64,000 nt of DNA from Streptomyces sp. Sge12. GTDB taxonomy: Bacteria; Actinomycetota; Actinomycetes; Streptomycetales; Streptomycetaceae. The stretch is taken from contig NZ_CP020555.1 of NCBI RefSeq assembly GCF_002080455.1, positions 4,793,501 through 4,857,500 of the forward strand, given 5' to 3'. This document shows positions 19,415 through 27,958 of this stretch, in pieces (the stretch's first letter is position 1; every line of letters begins with the position of its first letter). The position numbers and the translations under genes were made by a program. The notes beneath the pieces are model-generated. The model was not told the origin of the DNA. It did no database searches and saw nothing but the letters and a program-made list of their open reading frames with translations.

Positions 19415-20745
19415 CGACGTACTGGCTGGAGCACGCCTGGCTCGGCACCCACGTCGAGCCGGGCGTCGCCCTGGAGGTCGACCCCCAGGGCCGCATCGGT
19501 GCCCTGCGCACCGGTGTGAGCGGCCCGCCGCCCGGCGCGGAGGTGCTGCGCGGCCTGACGATCCCGGGCCTGGCCAACGCGCACAGCCACGCCTTCCACC
19601 GGGCCCTGCGGGGCACCGTCCAGGTCGGCTCGGGCACCTTCTGGACCTGGCGCGACCTGATGTACAAGGTCGCCCAGAACCTCACCCCCGAGAGCTACTT
19701 CGCGCTCGCCCGCGCCGTCTACGCCGAGATGGCACTGGCCGGCATCACCAACGTCGGCGAGTTCCACTACGTCCACCACGCGCCCGGCGGCGCCGCGTAC
19801 GCCGACCCGAACGCCATGGGCGAGGCCCTGATCGAGGCCGCCGCCGCGGCCGGCATCCGGATCACCCTCCTGGACACGGCGTACCTGTCCTCCGGCTTCG
19901 GCGAGGCGCCCAACAGCCACCAGCTGCGCTTCTCCGACGGCACCGCCGAGGCCTGGGCCGAGCGCGCGAGCGCGCTGAAGCCCCGTGAGCACGCCCTGAT
20001 CGGTGCGGCCGTCCACTCGGTCCGCGCCGTGCCGGCCGCCGAACTGGCCACCGTGGCCGGCTGGGCCGAGGAGCGCCGGGCGCCCCTGCACGTCCACCTC
20101 TCGGAGCAGACCGCCGAGAACGACGCCTGCCTGGCCGCGCACGGGCGTACGCCGACCCAGCTGCTGGCCGACCACGGGGTGCTCGGCCCGCGCACCACCG
20201 GCGTCCACAGCACGCACCTCACCGACACGGACATCGCCCTCCTCGGCGGGACCACCACCGGCACCTGCATGTGCCCCACCACCGAACGCGACCTCGCGGA
20301 CGGCATCGGCCCGGCGACCCGCCTCCAGCACGCGGGCAGCCCGCTGTCCCTGGGCAGCGACAGCCACGCCGTGATCGACCTGCTCGAAGAGGCCCGCGCG
20401 ATGGAGCTGAACGAGCGCCTGCGCAGCCGCACCCGGGGCCACTGGACGGCGAACGCGCTGCTCACCGCCGCCACCGAGGACGGCCACGCCGCGCTCGGGC
20501 TCCCGGACGCGGGCCGCCTGGAGGTGGGGGCGCTCGCGGACTTCACCACGATCGCGCTGGACTCCGTACGCACGGCCGGTCCGCTGCCGCGGCTCGGCGC
20601 CGAGACGGCCGTCTTCGCCGCCACCGCGTCGGACGTCCGCCACACGGTGGTCGGCGGCCGCCATGTCGTCCGCGACGGCGCCCACACTCTGGTCGGGGAC
20701 GTCCCGACGGCCCTGTCCGAATCGATCGCCGCCGTCCGCCGCTGA
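19405..20745 (+). CDS. hutF: Formimidoylglutamate deiminase
   Basis: A 446-residue amidohydrolase-superfamily enzyme; ATG 19405 overlaps the previous gene by 10 bp. Metal ligands appear as the LANAHSHAFHRAL motif, LHVHLSEQTAEN (~residue 232), and a distal SLGSDSHAVID aspartate. HutF removes NH3 from N-formimidoyl-L-glutamate to give N-formyl-L-glutamate, the branch of histidine degradation that avoids direct formamide release. Finding hutF rather than a formimidoylglutamase implies the five-step route and requires a deformylase. The operon is clearly hutU-M20-hutF, with hutI following after a repeat. Confidence 0.93.
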   Translation: MSLTTYWLEHAWLGTHVEPGVALEVDPQGRIGALRTGVSGPPPGAEVLRGLTIPGLANAHSHAFHRALRGTVQVGSGTFWTWRDLMYKVAQNLTPESYFALARAVYAEMALAGITNVGEFHYVHHAPGGAAYADPNAMGEALIEAAAAAGIRITLLDTAYLSSGFGEAPNSHQLRFSDGTAEAWAERASALKPREHALIGAAVHSVRAVPAAELATVAGWAEERRAPLHVHLSEQTAENDACLAAHGRTPTQLLADHGVLGPRTTGVHSTHLTDTDIALLGGTTTGTCMCPTTERDLADGIGPATRLQHAGSPLSLGSDSHAVIDLLEEARAMELNERLRSRTRGHWTANALLTAATEDGHAALGLPDAGRLEVGALADFTTIALDSVRTAGPLPRLGAETAVFAATASDVRHTVVGGRHVVRDGAHTLVGDVPTALSESIAAVRR

Positions 20746-20769
20746 CCGTGCCGCCTGCGGCGGGCCTGT

Positions 20770-20939
20770 CCCCCACCCCGCCCCTTCCCGAAACCGGGGG
20801 CTCCGCCCCCAGACCCCCGCGCCTCAAACGCCGGCGGGGCTGAAGATTCAGCCCGCCCGGCGTTTGAGGGCACGGGCGCGAAGCGCACGTAACGGGGTCT
20901 GGGGCGGAGCCCCAGCTTCGGGAAGGGGCGGGGTGGGGG
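20770..20939. repeat. Long imperfect palindrome (intergenic repeat element)
   Basis: A 170-bp element. Its outer 23 nt (20770-20792 and 20917-20939) are exact reverse complements. The inner part has CTCAAACGCCGG against CCGGCGTTTGAG, and the centre is GGGGCTGAAGATTCAGCCC. Related half-copies lie at 35321-35347 and 13571-13598. It resembles the short palindromic elements scattered between Streptomyces genes, and may attenuate readthrough from hutF into hutI. Confidence 0.8.
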
Positions 20940-20963
20940 AACGAACCCTCTGAGAGGACCCCC

Positions 20964-22142
20964 ATGACCACCACCGCCCTCACCAACATCGGCAGCCTCG
21001 TCACCAACGACCCCTCCGTCGGGGACGGTTCCCCCCTGGGCCTGATCGGGAACGCCGCCGTCGTCATCGACGGCGACAAGATCGCCTGGGTCGGTCCCGC
21101 GGACAGGGCGCCGGCCGCCGACCAGGCCTTCGACGCGCAGGGTCGCGCCGTCATCCCCGGCTTCGTCGACTCCCACTCGCACCTCGTCTTCGCGGGCGAC
21201 CGCACCCAGGAGTTCAACGCCCGGATGTCCGGCCGCGCCTACTCCGCCGGAGGCATCCGCACCACCGTCGCCGCCACCCGGGCCGCCACCGACGCGGAGC
21301 TGGAGGCGGGCCTGGTGCGCCACCTCGACGAGGCCCGCCGCCAGGGCACCACCACCTTCGAGACCAAGTCCGGCTACGGCCTCACCGTCGCCGACGAGGC
21401 CCGCGCCCTGCGCATCGCCGCCGCGCACACCGAGGAGGTCACCTACCTCGGCGCGCACATCGTCTCCCCCGACTACGCGGAGGACCCGGCCGGCTACGTC
21501 GACCTCGTCACCGGCGAGATGCTGGCGGCCTGCGCCCCGTACGCCCGCTGGGTGGACGTCTTCTGCGAGAAGGGCGCCTTCGACGGCGACCAGGCCCGCG
21601 CGATCCTCACCGCCGGCGCCGCCGCCGGACTGATCCCGCGCGTCCACGCCAACCAGCTCTCCCACGGGCCCGGCGTCCAGCTCGCCGTCGAGCTCGAAGC
21701 GGCCTCCGCCGACCACTGCACCCACCTCACCGACGCCGATGTCGACGCCCTCGCCCAGGCCGCCGGCACCACCGTCGCCACCCTGCTGCCCGGTGCCGAG
21801 TTCTCCACCCGCGCCCAGTGGCCCGACGCCCGGCGCCTGATCGACGCGGGGGCGACCGTCGCCCTGTCCACGGACTGCAACCCCGGCTCCTCCTACACCA
21901 GTTCGATGCCCTTCTGCATCGCCCTCGCCGTCCGCGACATGCGCATGACCCCCGACGAGGCCCTGTGGTCGGCCACCGCCGGCGGCGCCCGCGCCCTGCG
22001 CCGCGACGACATCGGCACGCTGGCTCCCGACGCCCGCGCCGACCTGGCCCTGCTGGACGCCCCGAGCCACGTCCACCTCGCCTACCGGCCGGGCGTCCCG
22101 CTCGTTTCCGCCGTCTGGCAGCGGGGCCGCCGCCGGCACTGA
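20964..22142 (+). CDS. hutI: Imidazolonepropionase
   Basis: A 392-residue amidohydrolase, start ATG 20964 after GAGAGGA. It has IPGFVDSHSHLVFAGDRTQEF (HxH metal ligands and the R of the substrate site), KSGYGL, ARVHANQLSHGPG-like LIPRVHANQLSHG (His), AADHCTHL and the C-terminal ALSTDCNPGSSYTSSMP, a signature of HutI. It opens the imidazolone ring of 4-imidazolone-5-propionate to formimidoylglutamate, linking hutU to hutF. It is separated from hutF by the 170-bp palindrome, so it may be expressed partly from its own promoter. Confidence 0.95.
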   Translation: MTTTALTNIGSLVTNDPSVGDGSPLGLIGNAAVVIDGDKIAWVGPADRAPAADQAFDAQGRAVIPGFVDSHSHLVFAGDRTQEFNARMSGRAYSAGGIRTTVAATRAATDAELEAGLVRHLDEARRQGTTTFETKSGYGLTVADEARALRIAAAHTEEVTYLGAHIVSPDYAEDPAGYVDLVTGEMLAACAPYARWVDVFCEKGAFDGDQARAILTAGAAAGLIPRVHANQLSHGPGVQLAVELEAASADHCTHLTDADVDALAQAAGTTVATLLPGAEFSTRAQWPDARRLIDAGATVALSTDCNPGSSYTSSMPFCIALAVRDMRMTPDEALWSATAGGARALRRDDIGTLAPDARADLALLDAPSHVHLAYRPGVPLVSAVWQRGRRRH

Positions 22143-22212
22143 CGAACGGTCAATCCCGGGTTGTCCTTTGTCTTCCCTCCGTAAGACCCCGGGCGTACCT
22201 TGAGCCACCGAT

Positions 22213-22227
22213 CTGATGTCCCGTCAG
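22213..22227. promoter_or_regulatory. Palindromic site upstream of surface-protein operon
   Basis: CTGATGTCCCGTCAG is a 15-bp imperfect dyad (5 of 7 positions pair), 28 nt before the first surface-protein GTG. TTATCTGTGG immediately downstream could hold the start of transcription. Operator role is inferred. Confidence 0.3.
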
Positions 22228-22255
22228 TTATCTGTGGCTCGAGGGGAAGACGAAG

Positions 22256-22939
22256 GTGTCCGACCGCAAACGCTCCACCGCGCTCGCGCTGGCCTGCGCG
22301 CTGGCCGGAACGGCGGTGCTGCTCACCGCCCCGGCGGCCCATGCCGCAGTCGTCGACGTGGCCTACGACTGCAAGACCCCGATCGGGGACAAGTCGGCGG
22401 TGTCGCCCATCGACATCAAGGCCGTCAAGGAGGGCGACGGCTACAAGCTGACGATGTCCTTCCAGAAGGGCGTCTCGTCCAGCCCCATCGAGCTGGGCAA
22501 GGGCGCGATGAACCCGAGCGCCGTCATCCTCGTCGACGGCGCCGAGAAGGTGTCCGTACCGGTCTCGGGGCCGCCCAACCCCGAGGCCGTGCCCCCCGAC
22601 ACCCCCATCAGGATCACCGACCTCTCGGGCACCTACACGCCCAAGAAGAGCGGCAAGGTCACCTTCACCGCCGGGGTGCTCACCATCATGGCGATGAGCA
22701 CCACGACCACCTGCACCCCCGGCAACAGCCCGAAGCCCTCGCTGGAGCTCGACGTCACCGCGCCCGGCGGCGCGGGCGCGCAGTCCGGCGCCGGCGCCGA
22801 CTCCACCGGCGACACCCTCCCGCAGACCGGCCCCACCGACTCCGCCCTCGCCCTCGGCACCCTCGGCGGCACCGTGCTGCTCTCCGGCGCCGCCGGAGTG
22901 CTCTGGCTGACCCGGCGCGGCCAGCGGGCCCGGTCCTGA
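22256..22939 (+). CDS. Secreted surface protein with LPQTG sortase signal
   Basis: A 227-residue protein. A signal peptide occupies ~1-30 (basic KRS, hydrophobic core, AHA-A). The mature domain (~31-165) begins VVDVAYDCKTPIG and contains DLSGTYTPKKSGKVTF and a late Cys, giving one probable disulphide. The C-terminus is a textbook sorting signal: LPQTG, hydrophobic TM stretch, basic RRGQRARS. Streptomyces sortase substrates more often carry LAxTG, so LPQTG is notable. Start is GTG 22256. The globular domain is paralogous to the C-terminal half of the gene at 25060. First gene of a four-gene unit. Function unknown. Confidence 0.85.
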   Translation: MSDRKRSTALALACALAGTAVLLTAPAAHAAVVDVAYDCKTPIGDKSAVSPIDIKAVKEGDGYKLTMSFQKGVSSSPIELGKGAMNPSAVILVDGAEKVSVPVSGPPNPEAVPPDTPIRITDLSGTYTPKKSGKVTFTAGVLTIMAMSTTTTCTPGNSPKPSLELDVTAPGGAGAQSGAGADSTGDTLPQTGPTDSALALGTLGGTVLLSGAAGVLWLTRRGQRARS

Positions 22940-22955
22940 ACGGAGCACCCCGGTC

Positions 22956-23966
22956 ATGCCCGTGCTCCACACCCTGAGGCGCGCCGGCGCCGGGCTCCTG
23001 CTCGCCGCCGCCGCGCTCCTCGTGGCTCCTGCGTCCCCCGCGGCCGCCGCAGCCGCCGACGAGCCGGGCTGGACCGCCGAGCCCGCCGCAGGAACGGCAG
23101 CCGCCGTCCGCCCGTACTTCTACCTCGCGGGCGCCCCCGGCACCGTCCTGGAGGACCGCCTCGCCCTGGTCAACACCACCGACCGGGAACGCACCGTCAC
23201 GCTGCGCGGGGCCGACGCCTACAACACCGCCGACGGCGCCCTCGCGGTCCGCCCGGCCACCGCCGCCGCCCCCGCCACCCCCGGGGCCGGCTCCTGGATC
23301 AGCTTCGGGACCGCCACCACCGTGACGGTCCCGCCCCGCACCCGCGCCGTGGTCCCCTTCACGCTCACCGTGCCGCCCGCGTCCCCGCCCGGCGACCACC
23401 CCGCCGCCGTCGTCGCCACCGAGGCCGGCCACGAGGTGGCCGTACGGGTCCACCTGCGGGTCGGCGGCCCCGCCCTGGCCGCCCTCACGGTCGAGGACGT
23501 CGCCGTACGCGGCCGGGGCCGCTCCGCCGTCATCGCCTACACCCTCGTCAACCGGGGCAACGTGGCCCTCACCCCCGCACTCCGGATCCGGGCCGACTCC
23601 CTCGTCGGCGACGCGCCCGCCCCGCCGCGGGCCCGCACCCTGCCGGTGGAGCTGCTCCCCGGCCAGCGGGTGGAGCTCATCGAGCCCTGGCCCGGCGCCC
23701 CGGCCCTCGACCGGGTTCGCGTCACCCTCACCGTGACCGCCCCCGGCGGCGCCCGCGCCGAGGCCGGCGGCTCGCGCTGGCTCGTTCCGGGCGGCCTCCC
23801 CGGCTGGACCGGGGCCGGCCTGCTCGCCCTCGGCGCGACCACCGCCGCCGCGCTGTACCTCGTACGCGGCCGGCGGCCCGACCCGGGCCCGGCGCCGGAC
23901 GCGCCGCCCGCGGCCGGACCGACGACCCCTGCACCGCACCACGAACTGACGGGAGCCGCCAGGTGA
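22956..23966 (+). CDS. WxL-type peptidoglycan-binding-like (DUF916-like) membrane protein
   Basis: A 336-residue protein with signal peptide (~1-33, PAAAAAADE) and one C-terminal TM segment (~280-300) followed by a short Pro-rich cytoplasmic tail. Between them are beta-rich repeats: VRPYFYLAGAPGTVLEDRLALVNTTDRERTVTLRGADAYN and a second module with IAYTLVNRGNVALTPALRI. This layout resembles DUF916/WxL-interacting proteins, which sit in the membrane and bind peptidoglycan or partner surface proteins. Overlaps the next gene by 4 bp (GTGA). Assignment by architecture only. Confidence 0.7.
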   Translation: MPVLHTLRRAGAGLLLAAAALLVAPASPAAAAAADEPGWTAEPAAGTAAAVRPYFYLAGAPGTVLEDRLALVNTTDRERTVTLRGADAYNTADGALAVRPATAAAPATPGAGSWISFGTATTVTVPPRTRAVVPFTLTVPPASPPGDHPAAVVATEAGHEVAVRVHLRVGGPALAALTVEDVAVRGRGRSAVIAYTLVNRGNVALTPALRIRADSLVGDAPAPPRARTLPVELLPGQRVELIEPWPGAPALDRVRVTLTVTAPGGARAEAGGSRWLVPGGLPGWTGAGLLALGATTAAALYLVRGRRPDPGPAPDAPPAAGPTTPAPHHELTGAAR

Positions 23967-25063
23967 GAAGAGTCGCAGCCCTGCTGGCCGCGGGGCTGGC
24001 GGTGTGCGCCCTCGCCCTGTTCCCCGCGGGCCCGGCCGCCGCGGCCGAGGGCAGGCCGACCGTGGCGCTGTCCCTCCAGGAGGCCGCCAAGGGCACCGCG
24101 ATCACGGTCACCGGTACCGGCTGGCCGGCCAGGACGCTGGTGATGCTGCTGGTCTGCGGGCAGAACATGATCGGCGGTACCAACAGCTGCGCCAACGCCG
24201 ACGGCGCGGCCGTCTCGGTCGCCGCCGACGGGAGCTTCACCGCCCGGTTGCCCGTGGTGGCACCGCCCAAGCCGTGCCCCTGCATCGTCAACGTCACCTC
24301 CGTCAACGGCGACCAGTCCACCGTCGCGACCCCGCTGAAGATCACCGACCACCCGGTCGCCGAGCTGCCCGCCGAATCCGGCACGGCCCGCCTCGCGATG
24401 CTCACCGGGGTCCGGCTGGAGGGCGAGGACGGGGTCCTGACCTGGTTCGGCGCCCCGCCCGCCCGGAAGTTCAAGGTCACCGTCGGCAATCTCGGCCCGG
24501 TCCCGGTCAAGGACCCGGTCTTCCAGCTCGGCACCGCGCACGGGGTGTTCGCCCCGCTGTGGGAGGAGGCCCGCTGGAAGGGGACCATCCCGCCCGGCGG
24601 CAAGGCGGAGATCGCGCTCGACGTCGCCCTCGCCGCGGGCGCCCACGGGGACTACACGATCTCCCTCAAGTACGGCGAGACCGTCGTGGCCACGCAGCCC
24701 TGGGGCGTGGACCGCCCGTACGGGGTGCTGCTCTTCTGGGGCCTGCTCCTGCTGGTGATCCCGGCCGCGGTCTTCCGTATCGGCATGGCCGTCGTCGACC
24801 GGGTCCGGCCGCGCACCGCCCCCGCCGCCGGCCGCCACCGGGGCGCACGGCTGCCCGACGCGGCCGCCGCCGTGACGGCCCGGCTGCCGAGGATCCCGGC
24901 CCTGCGGCCACCCGGGCCGGCCCCGCGCTCCGACGGCCCGGAGCAGTCCCCCCAGACCACCACGGCGGTCCTGCCGTGGTTCACCCCGGACAGCGCGCCG
25001 GGCACAGCACCACAGGCGTCCGCACCGTCTGAGAACCGTTCGACGACGAAGGGACATTCGTGA
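23963..25063 (+). CDS. Secreted/membrane protein with neocarzinostatin-like domain
   Basis: A 366-residue protein from GTG 23963. Signal peptide ~1-28 (AAAAEGRPT). Residues ~30-110 run VALSLQEAAKGTAITVTGTGWPARTLVMLLVCGQ with further cysteines (NSCAN, KPCPCIV), reminiscent of the Ig-like neocarzinostatin fold. A second beta domain with VTVGNLGPVPVKDPVF follows, then a TM segment (~250-270, GVLLFWGLLLLVIPAAVF) and a long disordered Pro/Arg-rich tail. It overlaps both neighbours by 4 bp, so it must be co-translated with them. Anchored partner of the sortase-dependent proteins is likely; no enzyme motif seen. Confidence 0.7.
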   Translation: MRRVAALLAAGLAVCALALFPAGPAAAAEGRPTVALSLQEAAKGTAITVTGTGWPARTLVMLLVCGQNMIGGTNSCANADGAAVSVAADGSFTARLPVVAPPKPCPCIVNVTSVNGDQSTVATPLKITDHPVAELPAESGTARLAMLTGVRLEGEDGVLTWFGAPPARKFKVTVGNLGPVPVKDPVFQLGTAHGVFAPLWEEARWKGTIPPGGKAEIALDVALAAGAHGDYTISLKYGETVVATQPWGVDRPYGVLLFWGLLLLVIPAAVFRIGMAVVDRVRPRTAPAAGRHRGARLPDAAAAVTARLPRIPALRPPGPAPRSDGPEQSPQTTTAVLPWFTPDSAPGTAPQASAPSENRSTTKGHS

Positions 25064-26382
25064 AGACCCAACGGAGGGTGAGCGCGGCCGTGATCGCGCT
25101 GCTGCTCGGCGGCGCCGGTATCGCCATCGGAACGACCCCCGCCCAGGCCGCGGAGACCAAGTTCAACGTCAAGTGCGTCCCCCCGGCCGGGGGCGGCGCT
25201 CCGGTGGAGGGGGAGACCACCGCCAAGGTCACCGCTCCGGCCTCGGCGAAGGTCGGCGACGAGGTCGACGTGTCCTGGGAGACGGTGAAACCGGCCTCGA
25301 ACAACACGGACCTGATGGACATCCCGCAGGACGCGGTCCAGCCCACCGGCTGGATCACCGTGAGCGGCGGGGGCGGTGAGCTGAAAGTCGTCGGGGAGAA
25401 GAAGAACCCGCCGATCCCGAAGAAGGCGCCCATGCAGATGTCCGTGATGAAGGGCAAGCTGAAGCTCACCAAGGCCGGGAAGATCACCCTGACCCCCGGC
25501 AAGTACGACGTGGCGGTCACCTTCTCCTTCGGCACGTTCGTCACCAAGTGCGCGCCGACCGGCGCCGTGGGCGTCGGGGCCACGATCGACGTGTCGGCCG
25601 GCTCCAGCGGCGGCACGACGACCGGCGGTACGACGACGGGTGGTACGACGACCGGTGGTACGACCACCACCGGCGGTACGACCACGGGCGGCTCCACCAC
25701 CACGGGCGGGTCGACCTCCGGCGGCTCCACCACCGGCGGCGGGGGCGGCCAGACCGACTTCCCGGGCAAGGCGGTCGAGGTGGCCTTCGACTGCGGGCCG
25801 GTCGTCCCCGGCGGCATCAAGACCCCGGTCACCATCAACGCCAAGAAGAACGGCGGCAGCTACGACCTGACGGTCAAGACCGCCAAGGGCGCGATGGCGG
25901 CGCCCATGGCCCTGCCCGCGGGAGCCCTCAAGCCCTCGATGGACGTGAAGCTCGGCGGGGCGGACAGCGGCACGGTCAAGGTCTCCGGCCCGGCCAACGC
26001 CGAACCGATCCCGGACAAGGCCCCGGTCAGCCTCAGCGACATGACCGGCACCTACAAGCCCGGCAAGTCCGGCAAGGTGACGCTCAGCCCGGACCAGCTG
26101 ACGATCGACGTCACGATGGCCCCCGGCTCCACGCCGATCAACGTCCCCTGCAAGGCCACGAGCAGCGGCGTCTCGCTGGAACTGGACACGGCCGCCCAGC
26201 CGGGCGGCTCCGGTTCCTCCACGGCCTCCGCCAGCAGCACCTCGGGCGGCGGCCTCGCCGAGACCGGCGCGGAGGACGAGGGCGGCATCAAGGCCCTCGC
26301 CCTGGTCGCCGGCACGGTGATCCTGCTCGGCGGCGCGGTGTTCACGTTCACCCCGTGGCGCCGCCTGCGCGGCACCCGCTGA
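25060..26382 (+). CDS. Large cell-wall surface protein with LAETG sortase signal and Gly/Thr linker
   Basis: A 440-residue protein from GTG 25060 (overlaps previous stop). Signal peptide ~1-31 (AQA-AE). Two beta domains with one Cys pair each (~35-175 and ~235-375) are separated by a low-complexity Gly/Thr/Ser linker (GGTTT units, nucleotides 25611-25742). The second domain repeats motifs of the protein at 22256 (DMTGTYKPGKSGKVTL). The end has LAETG, a TM helix and basic RRLRGTR, the LAxTG signal used by Streptomyces class E sortases. The linker may span the wall. Ends at a strong terminator. Function unknown. Confidence 0.85.
   Translation: MKTQRRVSAAVIALLLGGAGIAIGTTPAQAAETKFNVKCVPPAGGGAPVEGETTAKVTAPASAKVGDEVDVSWETVKPASNNTDLMDIPQDAVQPTGWITVSGGGGELKVVGEKKNPPIPKKAPMQMSVMKGKLKLTKAGKITLTPGKYDVAVTFSFGTFVTKCAPTGAVGVGATIDVSAGSSGGTTTGGTTTGGTTTGGTTTTGGTTTGGSTTTGGSTSGGSTTGGGGGQTDFPGKAVEVAFDCGPVVPGGIKTPVTINAKKNGGSYDLTVKTAKGAMAAPMALPAGALKPSMDVKLGGADSGTVKVSGPANAEPIPDKAPVSLSDMTGTYKPGKSGKVTLSPDQLTIDVTMAPGSTPINVPCKATSSGVSLELDTAAQPGGSGSSTASASSTSGGGLAETGAEDEGGIKALALVAGTVILLGGAVFTFTPWRRLRGTR
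25611..25742 (+). repeat. Gly-Gly-Thr-Thr-Thr coding repeat
   Basis: Short GGCGGTACGACGACC-like units encode GGTTT/GGSTTT repeats within the LAETG surface protein. Such repeats vary in number between strains and probably form a flexible spacer. Confidence 0.8.
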
Positions 26383-26386
26383 CACG

Positions 26387-26426
26387 CGAACGGCCCGGCA
26401 CACCTTCCGGTGTGCCGGGCCGTTCG
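26387..26426. terminator. Strong bidirectional terminator
   Basis: An 18-bp perfect stem (26387-26404 with 26409-26426) closes a TTCC loop between the surface-protein operon and the convergent peptide transporter. Confidence 0.85.
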
Positions 26427-26443
26427 TCGTCGGGCGGGGTGCG

Positions 26444-27958
26444 TCAGTGCACGTTGCCCATCAGGGCCTGGACCCGCTTGCGGTACATGAAGACCGCGAC
26501 ACCCGCGAGCGCGGCCGCGGCGGCCTGCAGGCCGATGATGATCGTGCCGTTCAGGTCCACGCCGGCCAGTGCGAGCAGACCGGTGGTGCAGTCACCGGCG
26601 GTGACCGCGAGGAACCAGACACCCATCATCTGGGAGGCGTACTTCTGCGGCGCCATCTTGGTGGTGACGGAGAGGCCGACCGGGGACAGGCACAGCTCGG
26701 CGATCGTCTGGATCATGTAGATCGAGACCAGCCACATCGGCGACACCTTGGTGCCGTCGCCCGCCATGCTCATCGGGATGATGAAGATGAAGAAGGACGC
26801 GCCGACCAGGACGAGGCCCATCGCGAACTTCACGATGGTGTTCGGCTCTTCGTTCTTGCGGGCCAGCCACAGCCACAGCCACGCGAAGACCGGGGCCAGC
26901 GCCATGACGAACAGCGGGTTCAGCGCCTGGTACAGGACGGTGGACGGGGTCCAGCCGAAGATCGAGCCGGTGCTGTTGTCGGCGAACAGGGAGAGCGTCG
27001 AGCCACCCTGGTCGTAGATCATCCAGAACGCGGCGGCGGCGACGAAGAACCAGATGTACGCGGACATCTTGGACTGCTCGGGACCCGACAGGGCCTTGTC
27101 CCGCTTGATGCGCACCAGCACGGTGACCGGGATGACCAGACCGGCGATGGTGATCGGGTACAGCGCCCAGTTTATGGTGAACAGGCCCATCGCGACGACG
27201 GTGCCGTAGAACGCGCCGATGATCGCGACGGCGGCGACGACCTTGACCAGGAGGCCGTTGCGCTCGGTGGTCGAGAGCGGGTTCGGGACGATGCTGCTGG
27301 TCGGGCTCAGCGTGCGGCCGAAGACCAGGAAGACGGCCAGGCCGATGCCCATGCCGATGGCGGCGAGCAGGAAGCCGAGGTGCCAGCTGAAGGTCTCGCC
27401 GATGATGCCGATCACCCACGGCGCACCGAAGGCACCCAGGTTGATGCCGATGTAGAACAGCGTGAAGCCGCCGTCACGACGCGGGTCGTCCGGGCCGGCG
27501 TACAGGTGGCCGACCATCGTGGAGATGTTGGCCTTCAGCAGACCGGAGCCGACGGCGACCAGCAGCAGACCCGCGAAGAACGAGATCTGCCCCGGCAGCG
27601 CGAGGGCCACGTGACCGGCCATGATCACGAAGCTGGCGATGGTGACGGTCTTGCGGGCGCCCCAGACGCGGTCGCCGAACCAGCCGCCGGGCATGGCCAT
27701 CAGGTAGACCATGGCCACGTAGACGGAGTAGATCGCCGTGGCGACACCCATCTTGAAGCCCAGGCCACCGCCCTGGCTCCCGGTCGCGGCGTCCGCACCG
27801 CCGGAGACCAGGTACAGGACGAGAAGCGCACGCATGCCGTAGTAGGAGAAGCGCTCCCACATCTCGGTCATGAACAGCGTGGCCAGGCCGATCGGGTGGC
27901 CGAGGAGGGTCTTCTCGTGAGCGGGGCTCGGAGAAGCCGTCGTCAGGCTGGAAGCCAT
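26444..27958 (-). CDS. Proton-dependent peptide transporter (POT/PTR family)
   Basis: A 504-residue membrane protein. ATG 27958 (MASSLTTASPSPAHEKTLLGHP) follows AAGGA. The POT signatures are clear: TEMWERFSYYGMRALLVLYL in the first helix (ExxERFxYY) and GGWFGDRVWGARKT, then FTLFYIGINLGAFGAPWVIG (PTR2 motif). About 14 hydrophobic segments are seen. Such transporters import di- and tripeptides with protons, here probably feeding growth on casein-like media. Upstream there is an inverted repeat that may bind a repressor. Family certain, specificity inferred. Confidence 0.93.
   Translation of the reverse strand: MASSLTTASPSPAHEKTLLGHPIGLATLFMTEMWERFSYYGMRALLVLYLVSGGADAATGSQGGGLGFKMGVATAIYSVYVAMVYLMAMPGGWFGDRVWGARKTVTIASFVIMAGHVALALPGQISFFAGLLLVAVGSGLLKANISTMVGHLYAGPDDPRRDGGFTLFYIGINLGAFGAPWVIGIIGETFSWHLGFLLAAIGMGIGLAVFLVFGRTLSPTSSIVPNPLSTTERNGLLVKVVAAVAIIGAFYGTVVAMGLFTINWALYPITIAGLVIPVTVLVRIKRDKALSGPEQSKMSAYIWFFVAAAAFWMIYDQGGSTLSLFADNSTGSIFGWTPSTVLYQALNPLFVMALAPVFAWLWLWLARKNEEPNTIVKFAMGLVLVGASFFIFIIPMSMAGDGTKVSPMWLVSIYMIQTIAELCLSPVGLSVTTKMAPQKYASQMMGVWFLAVTAGDCTTGLLALAGVDLNGTIIIGLQAAAAALAGVAVFMYRKRVQALMGNVH

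Noticed and set aside
22256..26382. Reading the surface operon as chaplins or rodlins
   Set aside because: The proteins are longer, lack the chaplin hydrophobic domain with its Cys pattern, and are paralogous to each other in a different beta domain.
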